Positions 1-9,986 of a stretch of 64,000 nt of DNA are shown here, in pieces (positions within the stretch are counted from its first letter, which is position 1; each line of letters begins with the position of its first letter). The translations under genes were made by a program, and so were the position numbers. Origin of the DNA: Meghimatium bilineatum (Eukaryota > Mollusca > Gastropoda > Stylommatophora > Philomycidae); assembly GCA_034231615.1 (NCBI GenBank), contig CM067315.1, positions 17,029,513 to 17,093,512 on the forward strand, written 5' to 3'. A model generated the notes under the pieces. That model did not search any database. It had not been told where the DNA came from and saw only the letters and a program-made list of their open reading frames with translations.

Positions 1-60
1 TACTGTTTGCCGCAGCGTTTACATATGATCTCGTAAATAACATTACGGGTTTTACATGTA

Positions 61-400
61 AAAGCCTCATTGATGGAGAAAATGGTCAGGAACAGAAGAC
101 TTAAGGTGGCTATGGACCAAGATGTCTTTCAGATTTTTGTCGCACCTAAGACGCCACTAGAGTTAAGTCGTGGAAAGTGGCACAGATGTCAGGATCAGAC
201 TAGAGAAGGGAATGTTTAAGCATGATGTGTCGGACCAAAGAGTTATGGGGATGAAAGGTAAGAACCCTATCAGAGGAGGAGGAAGAACCCTGAGAGTTAG
301 TCAAGGTATTGAGGCAAGACAACTGACGCACACAGAGCCAAGCAGATGAAAGATTGCTGTCAGGGAATAAGCGTCAACGGAAAACTCAATCATCTCAGAA
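61..400 (+). pseudogene. possible tail of a non-LTR retrotransposon (weak)
   Basis: One frame reads a short basic stretch (RNRRLRWLW near 90-120) resembling the 'RRLRWLGH' segment near the C-terminus of many RTE/CR1-type reverse transcriptases. The frames after it are broken and the zinc-knuckle-like and 'GRPR' motifs expected downstream are not clear. It could equally be unrelated unique sequence. Nothing else is recognisable in the first 480 bases. Confidence 0.2.
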
Positions 401-489
401 ATTTAGTTGAGAAAATCGCCGTAATCGCTACATAAGTGACGCAGGTGAAGAAGATGTTTCCCATTCCCGATAAGTTTTAAACACCAAAA

Positions 490-770
490 GAAACTAATCC
501 TGTGAATGCTCAGATTCCTAAATCTTTTGCAATAGAGGGAATAACTTTTGACAGTTATGGCAATGCCACACTTGCTAAACCTGCTAGGAAACCACCCTCA
601 ATCTTCATATTATATTTTATTTGTTTTACACTCAAAATGATATCTGCACCTTTCTGTTGTGTAAATGCTTCTTCTAATTTATTTTTCTGTCTTTTTTTGT
701 TAATGCTTATACAATACATTATTACCAGGTTCTGCGATTTTTATAGGGACAGATGTTTTATCTTTTAAAG
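490..770 (-). pseudogene. remnant of a small virus-like (Polinton-type) structural gene
   Basis: Read on the minus strand this interval gives, across more than one frame, a basic segment followed by a glycine/alanine-rich hydrophobic stretch. That resembles the small membrane-active minor capsid proteins next to the other structural genes in Polinton/Maverick and adintovirus-like elements. The call rests mainly on position, directly downstream of a jelly-roll-like gene remnant and a packaging-ATPase remnant on the same strand. The frame is broken, and the plus-strand open frame at 502-768 is its shadow. Confidence 0.3.
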
Positions 771-945
771 CTCTTTGTATTTTTTCTTTTTGATTGTCCA
801 AAAACTTAACTTTACTTCTTCATGTCACCATTTTTATAGGATTAAATTTCTCTAATATGAAATTTTATACTAACAATTTCTTTTCTTAAATTTAAAATTT
901 TGCTATCTTAATCGGTAACTGTTACTTTCAAATTGTTTATTGTTT

Positions 946-1545
946 TCATAACATGAAGAAAAACAAGATTATGTGGGGCTTCAACAATTTTATATCCAGG
1001 AAAACATTTGAGAAAAAAGAATAAATAATTGGAATTGTGGAATCATTAATATAACTTCCATTGATAATATTTAGATGTATTAAAATACTATTAATACTAA
1101 GAATATTTACAATAAGTTCTGATTCATGAGTGCCAGATTCATAAACTTTATTGTTAAAACCTAATAAATCTACAAGTGTAATTTTATCTTTAAAACTTAC
1201 TTTATCATTTGGTTTGATAATTATAACAGCTTTCAGAAGTTTGTTTGGTTCAATTTTTATACCAATGTCTTTCATACTTTGTATTTTTGCATTATGGCTT
1301 TTAATTCATAAGCACCTTCTGGAATAAATATTTTATTCCAAGTGATATCATTGTCTTTAGAATATTCAAATACATTGTTTTCTTTGTGAATGTTAGGAAA
1401 AGAATAATACGTTTCTAAATTAACTAATGCAATTTCATAATAAATGTTTATCTGGGTCTAGCTCTAGTGATGGATTAATTGCAGTATTAAAAGATGTTTT
1501 ATTACTAGAGACTATATAATTTAAGCAGACTGTTTAAGATGTAAA
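946..1545 (-). pseudogene. decayed virus-like capsid/penton-type protein gene (Polinton or adintovirus-like)
   Basis: The last 109 codons (1275 to 946) form an open frame; the upstream part (1545 to 1280) is in another frame, so at least one frameshift separates them. The two parts together have the layout of a multi-copy protein family found in invertebrate Polinton-like and adintovirus-like elements, probably a minor capsid component. The upstream part has an 'ETYYSFPNI' motif, followed by a glycine-tyrosine-glutamate turn. The downstream part has an 'LLGF' motif and then an asparagine-rich segment. The role is inferred from family resemblance and from the ATPase-like remnant beside it. Frameshifts and stops mean it is not functional. 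Confidence 0.5.
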
Positions 1546-1629
1546 TACTTTGTACGTTTTGCTATTTCTCTTAAAATCTCTTCCATTTTTAAAGGCTATA
1601 AATTAAAGAAAAAGTTTTTAAAAAAAAGA

Positions 1630-2220
1630 AATTAATCAAAAATCATATCTTCTGAAAAATAGAATGTATCCAACTTCCACCTATATTTTCCGTTACATTT
1701 ATAACTAGTTATCTATAACAATAAACCGTAAGGTTTTTCCCAACACTTTTTACAAAGCCTTTTAAATTCTTCTATTTTCATATCAGTGATCCTCATATAA
1801 ACATCATGATCCTCATATAAATGATCTACATTTTTGCATCTTGTTTGAAGAGACAGATGAAATTAGCACTTTCTCTAATAGTTTGTCTAGGTAATTTAAA
1901 ATAGGTTTGCGCTAAATAAAAGCATTCAATATTACTATGTCCTCCTCTAACATAATAATCTTCACATGTTTTGTTTTTCTAATAAAATATCAAAAATCAT
2001 TAGGCTTTTATCTATGGATATTAGAACCTCTATTTCTTTTTCATAAAAACAACATTTAATGGGCGATTTTTTGTTTCATTTGTGAAGTTTCCCTGCTCCT
2101 TGTAAAATTTGATGAGAAATATATTTATCCATACAGCATTCTTCGTAATTAAATAAATTTGAAATAATTTCTTTTGGTAGGCTTTGTTCAAATCCTATTT
2201 TAACCTTTAGAGCCCTACAG
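1630..2220 (-). pseudogene. decayed packaging-ATPase-like gene (Polinton/adintovirus-like)
   Basis: Short minus-strand stretches in several frames resemble the C-terminal half of the FtsK/HerA-type genome-packaging ATPase of Polintons and related viruses. The arginine-glycine-arginine-histidine turn and the following aromatic-rich strand lie near 1900-1960. The 'YEDHDVYM' region lies near 1790-1830, and the final basic segment before a K-Y-R motif lies near 1680-1720. The P-loop half is not recognisable. Many stops and frameshifts are present. A 15-20 bp direct repeat near 1783-1820 adds to the decay. With the neighbouring capsid-like remnants this looks like the structural end of one old integrated element. 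Confidence 0.45.
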
Positions 2221-2869
2221 GCGCAATATTATGCCAATGAGTATACGCTCCTGGGGCCTCAATAGATATTGCCTGATTCCCGAATACAGAACTTCATGAA
2301 GTAAAGCTCATGTGACGAAGAATTCCCGCCACACGAAGCTAGGAATACGTCACAATCTATAGGTCAAATTCCTTTACACATTAGAATTGTATTCCTTTAC
2401 ACATTAGAATTGTAAGAAGGAGAATGCCAGCTCATTTATTCACCGAAAGTCTAGAACAAATTATGCTGCTTTTTTACGCCATATTTTATTACCAAATATA
2501 GTACTTCGAGGCATTGCTCGGAATCGTAATTGCAAGCAACATCTACATTTTATTGTTGTTATATTATAAGAATGTTTGATTATTCATTGAATAACACACA
2601 AAAAATATTTATCAGAGGTGTCACGTGTCGGCATGGAAAATAATTACACTGTATGTCAGACGGACATTGTGACTTTTTTCATGTTTATTAGTTTGTTCAG
2701 TCAATATTATATTAGCTTGGATATGAAACAAGATATATACAACAGGTATAGGTATTTAGAAGGATTTTACAGTGTTGCTAAAAATTGCTCAAGTATTTGG
2801 TGCATCAAGAAATACTTTTTTCTATTTTTTTTAAATTGTAGTTCTGAGATTTTTCTCCCCAATTTTCAA
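2221..2869. other. no gene recognised; short direct repeat
   Basis: A sequence of about 23 bp beginning ATTCCTTTACACATT is repeated twice in tandem at about 2369-2415. The plus-strand open frame at 2618-2974 has low complexity and no recognisable family, and I do not count it as a gene. Confidence 0.3.
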
Positions 2870-3240
2870 CTTCACAACTTGCTCACAACTGTCACATCAC
2901 ACATACAACCAAAAAAACAACATGATTATATGCATTATTCGCTCCTTTATTTGCATTTGCAAAAATTATTTTGATATCTTTACAAACCAAAAAGTTATCG
3001 TGTTTACCAAATACTAAAATGTTTACCAAATACCAAAATTAATGAAAATTATTTTTAAAAAAAATTTTGATACAGGGGAACAATTACTAATTTTAATAAT
3101 GGGTCATAAAGGTTAAAATCTCTAACACCAAAAATGTTATTGCACTTTCCAAATCCCACAAAAATAACATGTGGCAGGGAAATATTGTTATTTTAATCCA
3201 GCTTGCTAAAGGTTATCTGACATACTGGTGTTCTAAACCT
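2870..3240. repeat. dispersed repeat R3, copy 1
   Basis: Segments here match 6790-7090 in the same order and orientation: a stretch of CACA-rich sequence, then CTTTATTTGCAT-like and CAAAAAGTTA-like blocks, then a GTGGCAGG block and TTGCTAAAGGTTA. The copies are diverged by eye by perhaps a quarter to a third. No coding content is seen. The class is unknown. Confidence 0.4.
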
Positions 3241-3626
3241 GTAGGACTCCTTGCATACCAAATTTCTGGAATCTCATGGCCTCAGATGTTAATGGTTGAA
3301 AATACTCTGAATGTGGGTCTTGTACATTCGCATGTTTTCGTGTTTTCTGAGTGTTATACAAATTCGCGTATAAACCAAGAATTTTTGTGAAAAAAAATTA
3401 TAAATTGATTTAGGGGTTTCGGCCTATAAACAAAAAAGCCTAATATTCAACAACAAAATTATGTCAGATCCCGGTAACAGATGGAAAAAACACCAGTTTT
3501 TTTTAAACCCTGAAAAATAAGGCAAAAACCGGTGACTTGCATGTTTTTATCAATATATTAAAATCTTAAGGCTATAATATACCAGCATCTGATGCTATTT
3601 ATTAACCAAAATACGGTGTGATCTTG

Positions 3627-3661
3627 AGGGGGGGGGGGGGTGTGTATGTGTGTGTGTGTGT
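3627..3661. repeat. poly(G) run followed by (TG)n microsatellite
   Basis: About 14 G residues run directly into a TG-rich tract. It stands out against the AT-rich surroundings. The rest of 3241-3879 holds nothing I recognise. Confidence 0.85.
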
Positions 3662-3891
3662 ACCAAATGAAAAAGTCTACACCAATGTACCAGCAATTCA
3701 CATTTATCATCTAGACCTAGTGTAGTGTTTACCAGTATAGACACTTCTATAGGAACAGACAAAATTACAGTGGGTTTGACTTGTGTACAACAAAATGTTT
3801 AAACAAAATTAGCTGTAGAAACATAACAGAGGAAAACACCTGTACCAGTAGGCCTAGTCATTCAAAACATTCAATACTCACTCAAAGTCGG

Positions 3892-4669
3892 CTAACGACG
3901 GATCAGCAACCAGAGCAATGAAGAATGGAGGTGCTGGCGTGTACATAAAATATCCAGAAAAAGAAAATGAATCCACATGTTCACCAACTGGAATATTCTG
4001 CTCCAACTACTCTCCAGAAGTACAGGCTTTAAACATGACTGCAGAAATAATTAAAAACACAACAGGCCAATGCCAGCAAGTGGTATTTCTTACTAATGTT
4101 TGTCTGTCCTACAAGCCTGTGACAGCGATTAGCTGCCAGACCTGAAGAAAGCCATGCGAGAAGTGAGCATCCAAAGAAGGGTAGTACTACAGTGGATACC
4201 ATTCCACTGTGGCATACCAGGAAATGAAGAGGCAGACAGACTGGCAAAGGATGGAGCAACACAGGAATAAAAAGACCAAGAAATCACCTACCAAGAAAAG
4301 AAGACCCTCATCAGAGCCATCAGAAAAGTTGACCACCCAAAAGACAATTACCACTATCTCGACAGAGCAGAGCAGGTTATTATCTTCCGCCTCAGAACAG
4401 GACACAACAGATTAAACAGCAACTTAAATAGGCTAAGATTGGTCCCGTCACCACTGTGCCTTTGTGGGCAGGCAGTACAGACCACTGAACATATCCTGCA
4501 AGACTGCAATACACTAAACCCGTTAAGGGAAAAACACTGGCAGACAGAGATGGATATCCACAGAAAGATGTATGGGAGAACTGAGGAGCTTTCAAATACA
4601 GCAGCATTTATTAAGAAAACAGGACTTACTGTGTAGACATGTCAAACTGCGAACGAGAAGAAGAAGACG
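3892..4669 (+). mobile_element. B-family I-like retrotransposon, 5'-truncated copy B1 (RNase H end)
   Basis: This is a 778-bp insertion flanked by a perfect 12-bp TSD, ACTCAAAGTCGG, at 3880-3891 and 4670-4681. It carries the RNase H domain and C-terminus of the B-family polyprotein: KNGGAGVYIKYPE near 3918, [20 protein letters not shown] near 4194-4250, LRTGHNRL, and the cysteine segment CLCGQA near 4459. The first active-site aspartate is lost with the truncation. A frameshift near 4140 and a stop near 4268 break the frame. The 3' end is AACGAGAAGAAGAAG, matching the (GAA)n tail of the other copies. Confidence 0.85.
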
Positions 4670-4681
4670 ACTCAAAGTCGG

Positions 4682-5142
4682 TATTCAACTGAAAAAACGT
4701 CTGTGATGTTACAATTAGTAGACTACCACAAATTTTCTCCTCATTGTCAGAAACGTGGGGTAAATTGGAGAAAATTGATAGGCAGAGATACACGTGGAAG
4801 AGTAACATCGTGCACCACCAAGACAGGAGAATGGATGTTGGATATCTGTGCAGTCAACCTTCATTGCGAAGATAGCACTTGATGCTGATGTCCGACACAA
4901 AGGCTAAACAAAGGAATTTCAAAATGTGTCACACATATTCCACATACTGACAAATTTTATAATAATCGCAAACCATAACCGTCCACTATGTTATAAGACC
5001 TGTGTACAGAAAATTTAAATATCCACTCAAAGGCCGATTTTGATTATGTTCGTGCATGTTGTTATGTTCCTTCTCTATTTCTGACAAGCAACTCCAAGTA
5101 TACAAATAAGGAGCAATGACAATAATCGAAAACATAATGAAT
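4682..5142. other. no gene recognised
   Basis: Unique AT-rich sequence between two B-family insertions. The short open frames have no family resemblance. Confidence 0.3.
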
Positions 5143-5154
5143 GAAGTCCTAATT

Positions 5155-6258
5155 TAAGCAGAAAAGTTTCAGTGTATGCCAAGTCATCTAATGAAGGAAA
5201 GATTCAAAAATCTAGTAATGGGGCGACTGAAAAGGAGCAGCTTTATCCATCAAGCTAAACGACTCCGTAGACAACTTACAGACCTACCTGAAGTTGACAG
5301 CCCCTTAAGGTCTGTACCAGAACAAACCCCGTGGAGTGAAAGCCATGGAATGCCAATATACATTCAGACCCATGTGAAAGGAATACTAAGCGAGGACGAA
5401 CAGAACAGTGTGCAGCGAATGACAGTCACCCTCAGTTTCCTGGATGAGGAATATCCACAAGATATATGGGTCAGAGTATACACAGATGGGTCAGCACAGA
5501 ATGCTGTGAGGAATGGAGGTGCAGGTGTATATATAGAATATCCACACAAGCCTAGAGATACAATCAGAACACCGACAGGAAAATTCTGCAATAATTATGA
5601 TGCAGAAATCCAGGCAATTAGGGTGGTAACTGAAAAACTGCTGAACTCCAACTTTGGCCTACAGCCTGTGGTATTCCTGACAGATGCAAGGTCAGTGCTT
5701 CAAGCTCTCCAGTCTGAAAAACTAACAGACTTGAAAAAACTACTTAGCGAATTGTCTTACCAGTATAGGGTAACCATGCAGTGGATACCCTCTCACTGTG
5801 GAATACCAGGAAATGAAAAAGCAGACCAACTGGCTAAGGAAGGTGCTGCCGAAAACCAACCAGATATACCAATCACCTACCATCAGAAAAAACATATGAT
5901 CAAGTCAATAAGAAAGCCACAAACACCAACACAAGATGACTATCACATTATGAACAGATCAGAACAAGTTATAATTTTACGTCTCAGAACAGGACACAAC
6001 CGACTCCGCAGTCACATGTATACAAAGTTCAAGATTGGCAACACGGCTATGTGTACATGTGGACAGGCAGCACAGAGTGCCAAACATATACTTCAAGAGT
6101 GTTCTGAGCATGCAACGCTGAGGCAGACATATTGGCCAGAGGAAACAACACTGGAATCAAAACTCTATGGGACACTGTATGAACTACAAAAGACAGTGAG
6201 TTTTATTAAGGAGACAGAATTACAGATATAGACATGTTTCAAGTGAACGAAAGAAGAA
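5155..6258 (+). mobile_element. B-family I-like retrotransposon, 5'-truncated copy B2 with an intact RNase H frame
   Basis: One open frame (5176-6231, 351 codons) covers the end of the reverse transcriptase tail and a full RNase H domain with its C-terminal tail. RNase H cleaves the RNA of the RNA-DNA hybrid during retrotransposition. The acidic catalytic residues are visible: TDGSAQ (about residue 105), DAEIQAI (about 140), LTDARSV (about 165) and GNEKADQLAKE (about 212). Later come LRTGHNRL and a cysteine cluster (MCTCGQA ... ILQEC). The 12-bp sequence GAAGTCCTAATT occurs on both sides (5143-5154, 6259-6270) and is the likely TSD. Some of the left copy also resembles internal B sequence, so microhomology at the 5' junction is possible. 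There is no stop within the truncated frame, so this is one of the youngest copies here. Confidence 0.85.
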
Positions 6259-6270
6259 GAAGTCCTAATT

Positions 6271-6740
6271 AATTGCCGTATAGAGGTCTTCTACATGCAA
6301 TGGTCTTGAACAAGCATGCCACTTCTAGATTAGATGGTCTTGCTGTTTCTTATTTTTAAAACCTGTGTTGGAAGAAGGGGAGTTGGTGGGAGGGAAATCA
6401 ACAGTGAAAAGGTATTTTTTGTGCCTCTGGCTTTTGAAAACTAGTTGCAAAGGCCATTCCACCATAATTGATTACCAGTAGGTTAATTTCACAAACCTCT
6501 CTCATGTTTTTTATTATTTTCTGCTTAAAAGTTACTGTCATCTGAACCCTGTGGCAAGATAATTAGTAATTACTATTCACCAAACACAAACAATTCATTG
6601 GGGAAAGTAGGTCTGTTGTTCCACCATTTATAGATGTCTGTCATGAGTGTCAGGTATTAAGAAAACATCAGTGTTGACACATCCTAGTTAACACTGTAGT
6701 GGTCAACATTCCTAACTGAATTAGGATACCCCATAGCTAC
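6271..6740 (+). repeat. dispersed repeat R1, copy 1
   Basis: Same family as 13905-14340 and 14385-14880 (opposite strand) and 17796-18170 (same strand). Shared blocks include AATTGATACC-like, CAACAATTCATTGGGGAAAG-like and TCATGAGTGT...AGGTATTAAG segments. No coding capacity is seen and the class is unknown; it could be a non-autonomous DNA element. Confidence 0.5.
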
Positions 6741-6789
6741 AATACCTGGTAAAACCTAGATCTAGATAGGTCTAAATCTGTCTTTATCA

Positions 6790-7090
6790 CTACCACTTTC
6801 TCACACATCTTGTATCACACACACAAAACATACACCAATATGTGCAGAATTTAATTCTTTATTTATATGTGCAAATATTATTTAAATATCTGTAACAACA
6901 AAAAAGTTACTAATTTCAAAACAGCCACAAAGGATTGCATAACATTTTCAAAAACGATTTCTGCAGCAGTCAGTGGCAGGAGAGAAATTAACATGATTTC
7001 CACAGCAGTCAGTGGCAGGAGAGAAATTATGTAATTGTAAACACAGTGTGTAATTCTAAACACAGTTTGCTAAAGGTTAAGATAATTAAA
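6790..7090. repeat. dispersed repeat R3, copy 2, with internal duplication
   Basis: Matches 2870-3240 in block order. Inside it, GCAGTCAGTGGCAGGAGAGA occurs twice (about 6965 and 7002). It ends about 20 bp from a SARAF exon. Confidence 0.4.
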
Positions 7091-7107
7091 CTCTATCAGC
7101 ATTTTAC

Positions 7108-7184
7108 CTGCTGTGGTAACTGTACCCTCCCTTTTGCTTCTCTCTTTGAAACCCTTCATCTGTAAACTCCAAAGTGTATTCAAG
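7108..7184 (-). CDS. SARAF: SARAF exon, end of lumenal domain
   Basis: Minus-strand exon of 77 bp: acceptor TTATTCTCTGCAG before 7184 and donor GTAAAA after 7108. It reads in phase 0 from the previous exon, starting LEYTLEFTDEGF, which fits the 'LEYNLDYTE' segment that follows the GSCG motif in SARAF. Twenty-five codons plus two bases follow, so the next exon must begin in phase 2. The next exon should carry the rest of the juxtamembrane segment and the membrane helix; it lies below this exon or beyond the window and was not seen. Confidence 0.85.
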
Positions 7185-7268
7185 CTGCAGAGAATAATAT
7201 TAGATTTACTTTGATCTGCACAAAATATTAGCAATCAGGTTATTCAAGTAACAAGAGAGAAGGGCCAC

Positions 7269-7270
<2 letters not shown>

Positions 7271-7352
<82 letters not shown>
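7271..7352. repeat. (AT)n microsatellite
   Basis: About 80 bp of uninterrupted AT dinucleotides, in the SARAF intron just upstream of the 7108-7184 exon. Confidence 0.95.
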
Positions 7353-7355
<3 letters not shown>

Positions 7356-7544
7356 ACCCGTCCTGAGAAAACACATTTAGAACACAGCTGTAATTATTCA
7401 GTAATATCTGAAAATAATATCAATTACTAGTATGTGAAGTCTCAACTATACTTCTACAGTGACCCTGTTAGGACAAACAACATTACTTAGATTAGCACTA
7501 GGAGAAAAGGAAACAAAATTATGTTAATAGAAAAATTGATGATA

Positions 7545-7720
7545 TCCTCTTCTTCAGCATTCAATCTCAAAATCCTGCTAGATCTCCCTTATAGCAGACC
7601 ATGGTCCAACTAGATTTCTAGCAGGATGTAGTCCAGAGAATGGAAATGTGTTGTCACAGTTTTATTTGCGCCAACGCCCCGACACATCCATCTTCGGCTG
7701 GAAATTGCTGCTATGAAATT
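7545..7720 (-). repeat. S-family dispersed element (SINE-like), copy 1
   Basis: Related to 17585-17795 and to the insertion at 27060-27156. Shared blocks are CTTCTTC, CTAGCAGGATGTAGTCC, GAGAATGG and GACACATCC. On the minus strand the family ends ...TTTGAGAATGAACGC followed by GAA repeats, like the 3' tails of the B and A retrotransposons, so it is either a SINE or the 3' end of a LINE. A second, weaker copy lies at about 8000-8115. The ORF at 7640-7876 runs through it and is not a gene. Confidence 0.45.
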
Positions 7721-8119
7721 CATGTAATAGTGTCCATGGTCAACTATCATACCATAAAATGGGAAAACTCAATCAATCTCTGCACTACACTACACCACTA
7801 TACTGGAATGGGATATAATAATTGCGACTTAAAGAATTTGGAATTATCCCCTGGGCGAGTAGAACAGAACAACTGAGGCGGCTATGGGAACCATCAGCAT
7901 GCATACTCTTCAAAAATGTGCTGCGACACACAGTGGTTATCTCCTAAGAGACAGGCCTACATATTTTCTGGAATGTTTGTTTGTTTGCATTCATTCTTAA
8001 ACTCTCACTGGGTCTCTCTTGTTGCAGAACAGTGGTCCTGCTAGATTTCTGCAAAATTAGTCCAGAGAATGAAAATGTGTTGTGCTGCCAGTTTAATTTT
8101 CACAGTGGCCAGACATATC

Positions 8120-9850
8120 CGTCTTTAGTGTTCCTTTAAGTCAAGTGGGCTTACCTTGTCTGTGACAGCCTTCCTATCTGTCACCAGGCGGAGAGTGTGT
8201 ATTGACTCTATGTCAAGACAGTTGTCGCTCATATCTATCTCGCACAAGGTGTTCCACGGCCAGTGAATCTTTTCTCATCCACAAGCCTGGTTTCAGTTTA
8301 TGAAGAACTTGATAGAAGAGTTGGACCCTGGCTTGTTCGCTTTCTTAGCCAAGGTGTCATTCACTGACATCAGCAAACCATCGTCCCTTGAGTCTCAATA
8401 CATGTTTAAGAGTACTGGGGACTAAAAGCTTGTTCTCTAGCTGAAAGATTTTGTCCCATCTGGCATATTGTGCATGTGCCCATCGGGTACTGAACCCCTT
8501 CTCTCTGCGAGCATAATTCTAGTATAGGATAAACTCAACAGTAAAGTTGGGCCTGTACTGCCTTCTTAGTCAAGCATCCATGATTGAATCTCTACCCGCA
8601 AGGAGCACCAGTAACTATAAGCTTATCTCAAGTTAATAGAACTTTAGCTCAGATTTCCTTGAAATATTTTCCTGTTCTATTTGCATATGACACTGTGCCC
8701 TCTCATTGTACTCAATATGTTAACTTTTCGACTATCACTATGCATCTTGACATCTACCCATTTTGTGACAATTGCATTGGCCACCCCTCCAATGCACAGG
8801 CCAGACTGGCTTGTGTGTCGACAATGACGCTGTATGTTGGTACAGAGAGCAAGAGCAGCTGTATTTCGTTACTGGGTGCACCACGAGGAGGTACTTTTAA
8901 GATCTTGGTTATCTGCTAACCCTGAGTCCACACGAGAGCAATGGGAGCCCCTTTGCACCTCTTCTAGGATGTGATAAGAAATATAAGACAACATAGTTCT
9001 TATTTGTTTTATTTCCCTTGCCTATATTTATCTGACAACAGTGCATATTTATGTTGCATTAGCTGGTATTTGGGGTGAGATTTCTTTACGGGAGGGCTAT
9101 GTCAGTGGGAACAGACTGGGGTTATAAAGTTGTATGGGTGGGAATAAACAGGTGTTTGTCTGGGCTCAGTATGCATATCGTATAAGCATACTGCATCACT
9201 ATCGGTCGAACAAAAGTTCAGTATTGTTATGGTAGCCATTTTGTAAATAGAAACTAGACTCTGTTTGTTATGTCCTCAGCGGCAAGAACTTACAGAGTAG
9301 GAGTCCCAACATATAAATGTGAATATGCTCCCTGAGTTGTAACAAGCATACTGCACCAGCAACAACCAAAGGCCGGTTCAGAACTGTTACGCCAGCCATT
9401 TGTAAATAGAAATGAACTGACAGAGTGACATCACAACTTTCATTAACTGAAATCAGATCAAGTAGATTTCTTTAAAAGTATGAAATGTAGGCCCGCTTCC
9501 TAGGAGAGAACAGAGTACCTATGTGTTTGCCCAGAATGTGTTAACATAGATTCAGAAAACTAAACTAAAATAATCTGTATACATATGTGGACAAACTATA
9601 CCAATTTAACATGAAATCAGATATGTACTGGTAATATTATGAATCAATTTATCCTGTAGCAACCCGAAGTTGACTTTTTTTATTACATGTTTACTCTTTG
9701 ATTAGACACCCGATGTCAACATGACACATTGAGGTTAACCATTTGCAGTCATGGACAACAATTTTCCATATTAATTTCTCAACAAGCTCTTATATTAACT
9801 ATAATAACTCTTATACAAGCTGAATCACATTTGGCAAGGACTTTGTGATT
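8120..9850. other. SARAF intron sequence, no gene recognised; one local duplication
   Basis: No family is recognisable on either strand, including the 111-codon frame at 8584-8919. A segment of about 75 bp (AGCATACTGCA ... CCATTTTGTAAATAGAAA) at about 9186-9258 recurs at about 9343-9412 with differences. Confidence 0.35.
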
Positions 9851-9986
9851 ACTTCCACTTATTCACATCCTCTTCCTACTTCTTCCAGCTCACAAACTAT
9901 GAGTAAGTTATCCTCTGCTTCTTCCTTCCAAGTCCTCCCTTGTTTAATACACATTCCTTTTGTGTTGTCTAAAAGTTGATGTAAAG

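Noticed and set aside
502..768. Plus-strand hydrophobic small protein
   Set aside because: It is the antisense shadow of a minus-strand remnant and has low-complexity Phe/Ile-rich content typical of AT-rich noise.
2618..2974. 118-codon plus-strand frame
   Set aside because: No domain or family resemblance, and it overlaps repeat R3.
5143..5160. Treating the left boundary of copy B2 as certain
   Set aside because: The left flank also resembles internal B-family sequence (GTACTAATTCAGGCAG in B), so the matching 12-mer may be partly microhomology; the boundary is given as likely, not proven.
8584..8919. 111-codon plus-strand frame
   Set aside because: Continuous, but with no recognisable family, no splice context and no second copy; kept only as unexplained intron sequence.
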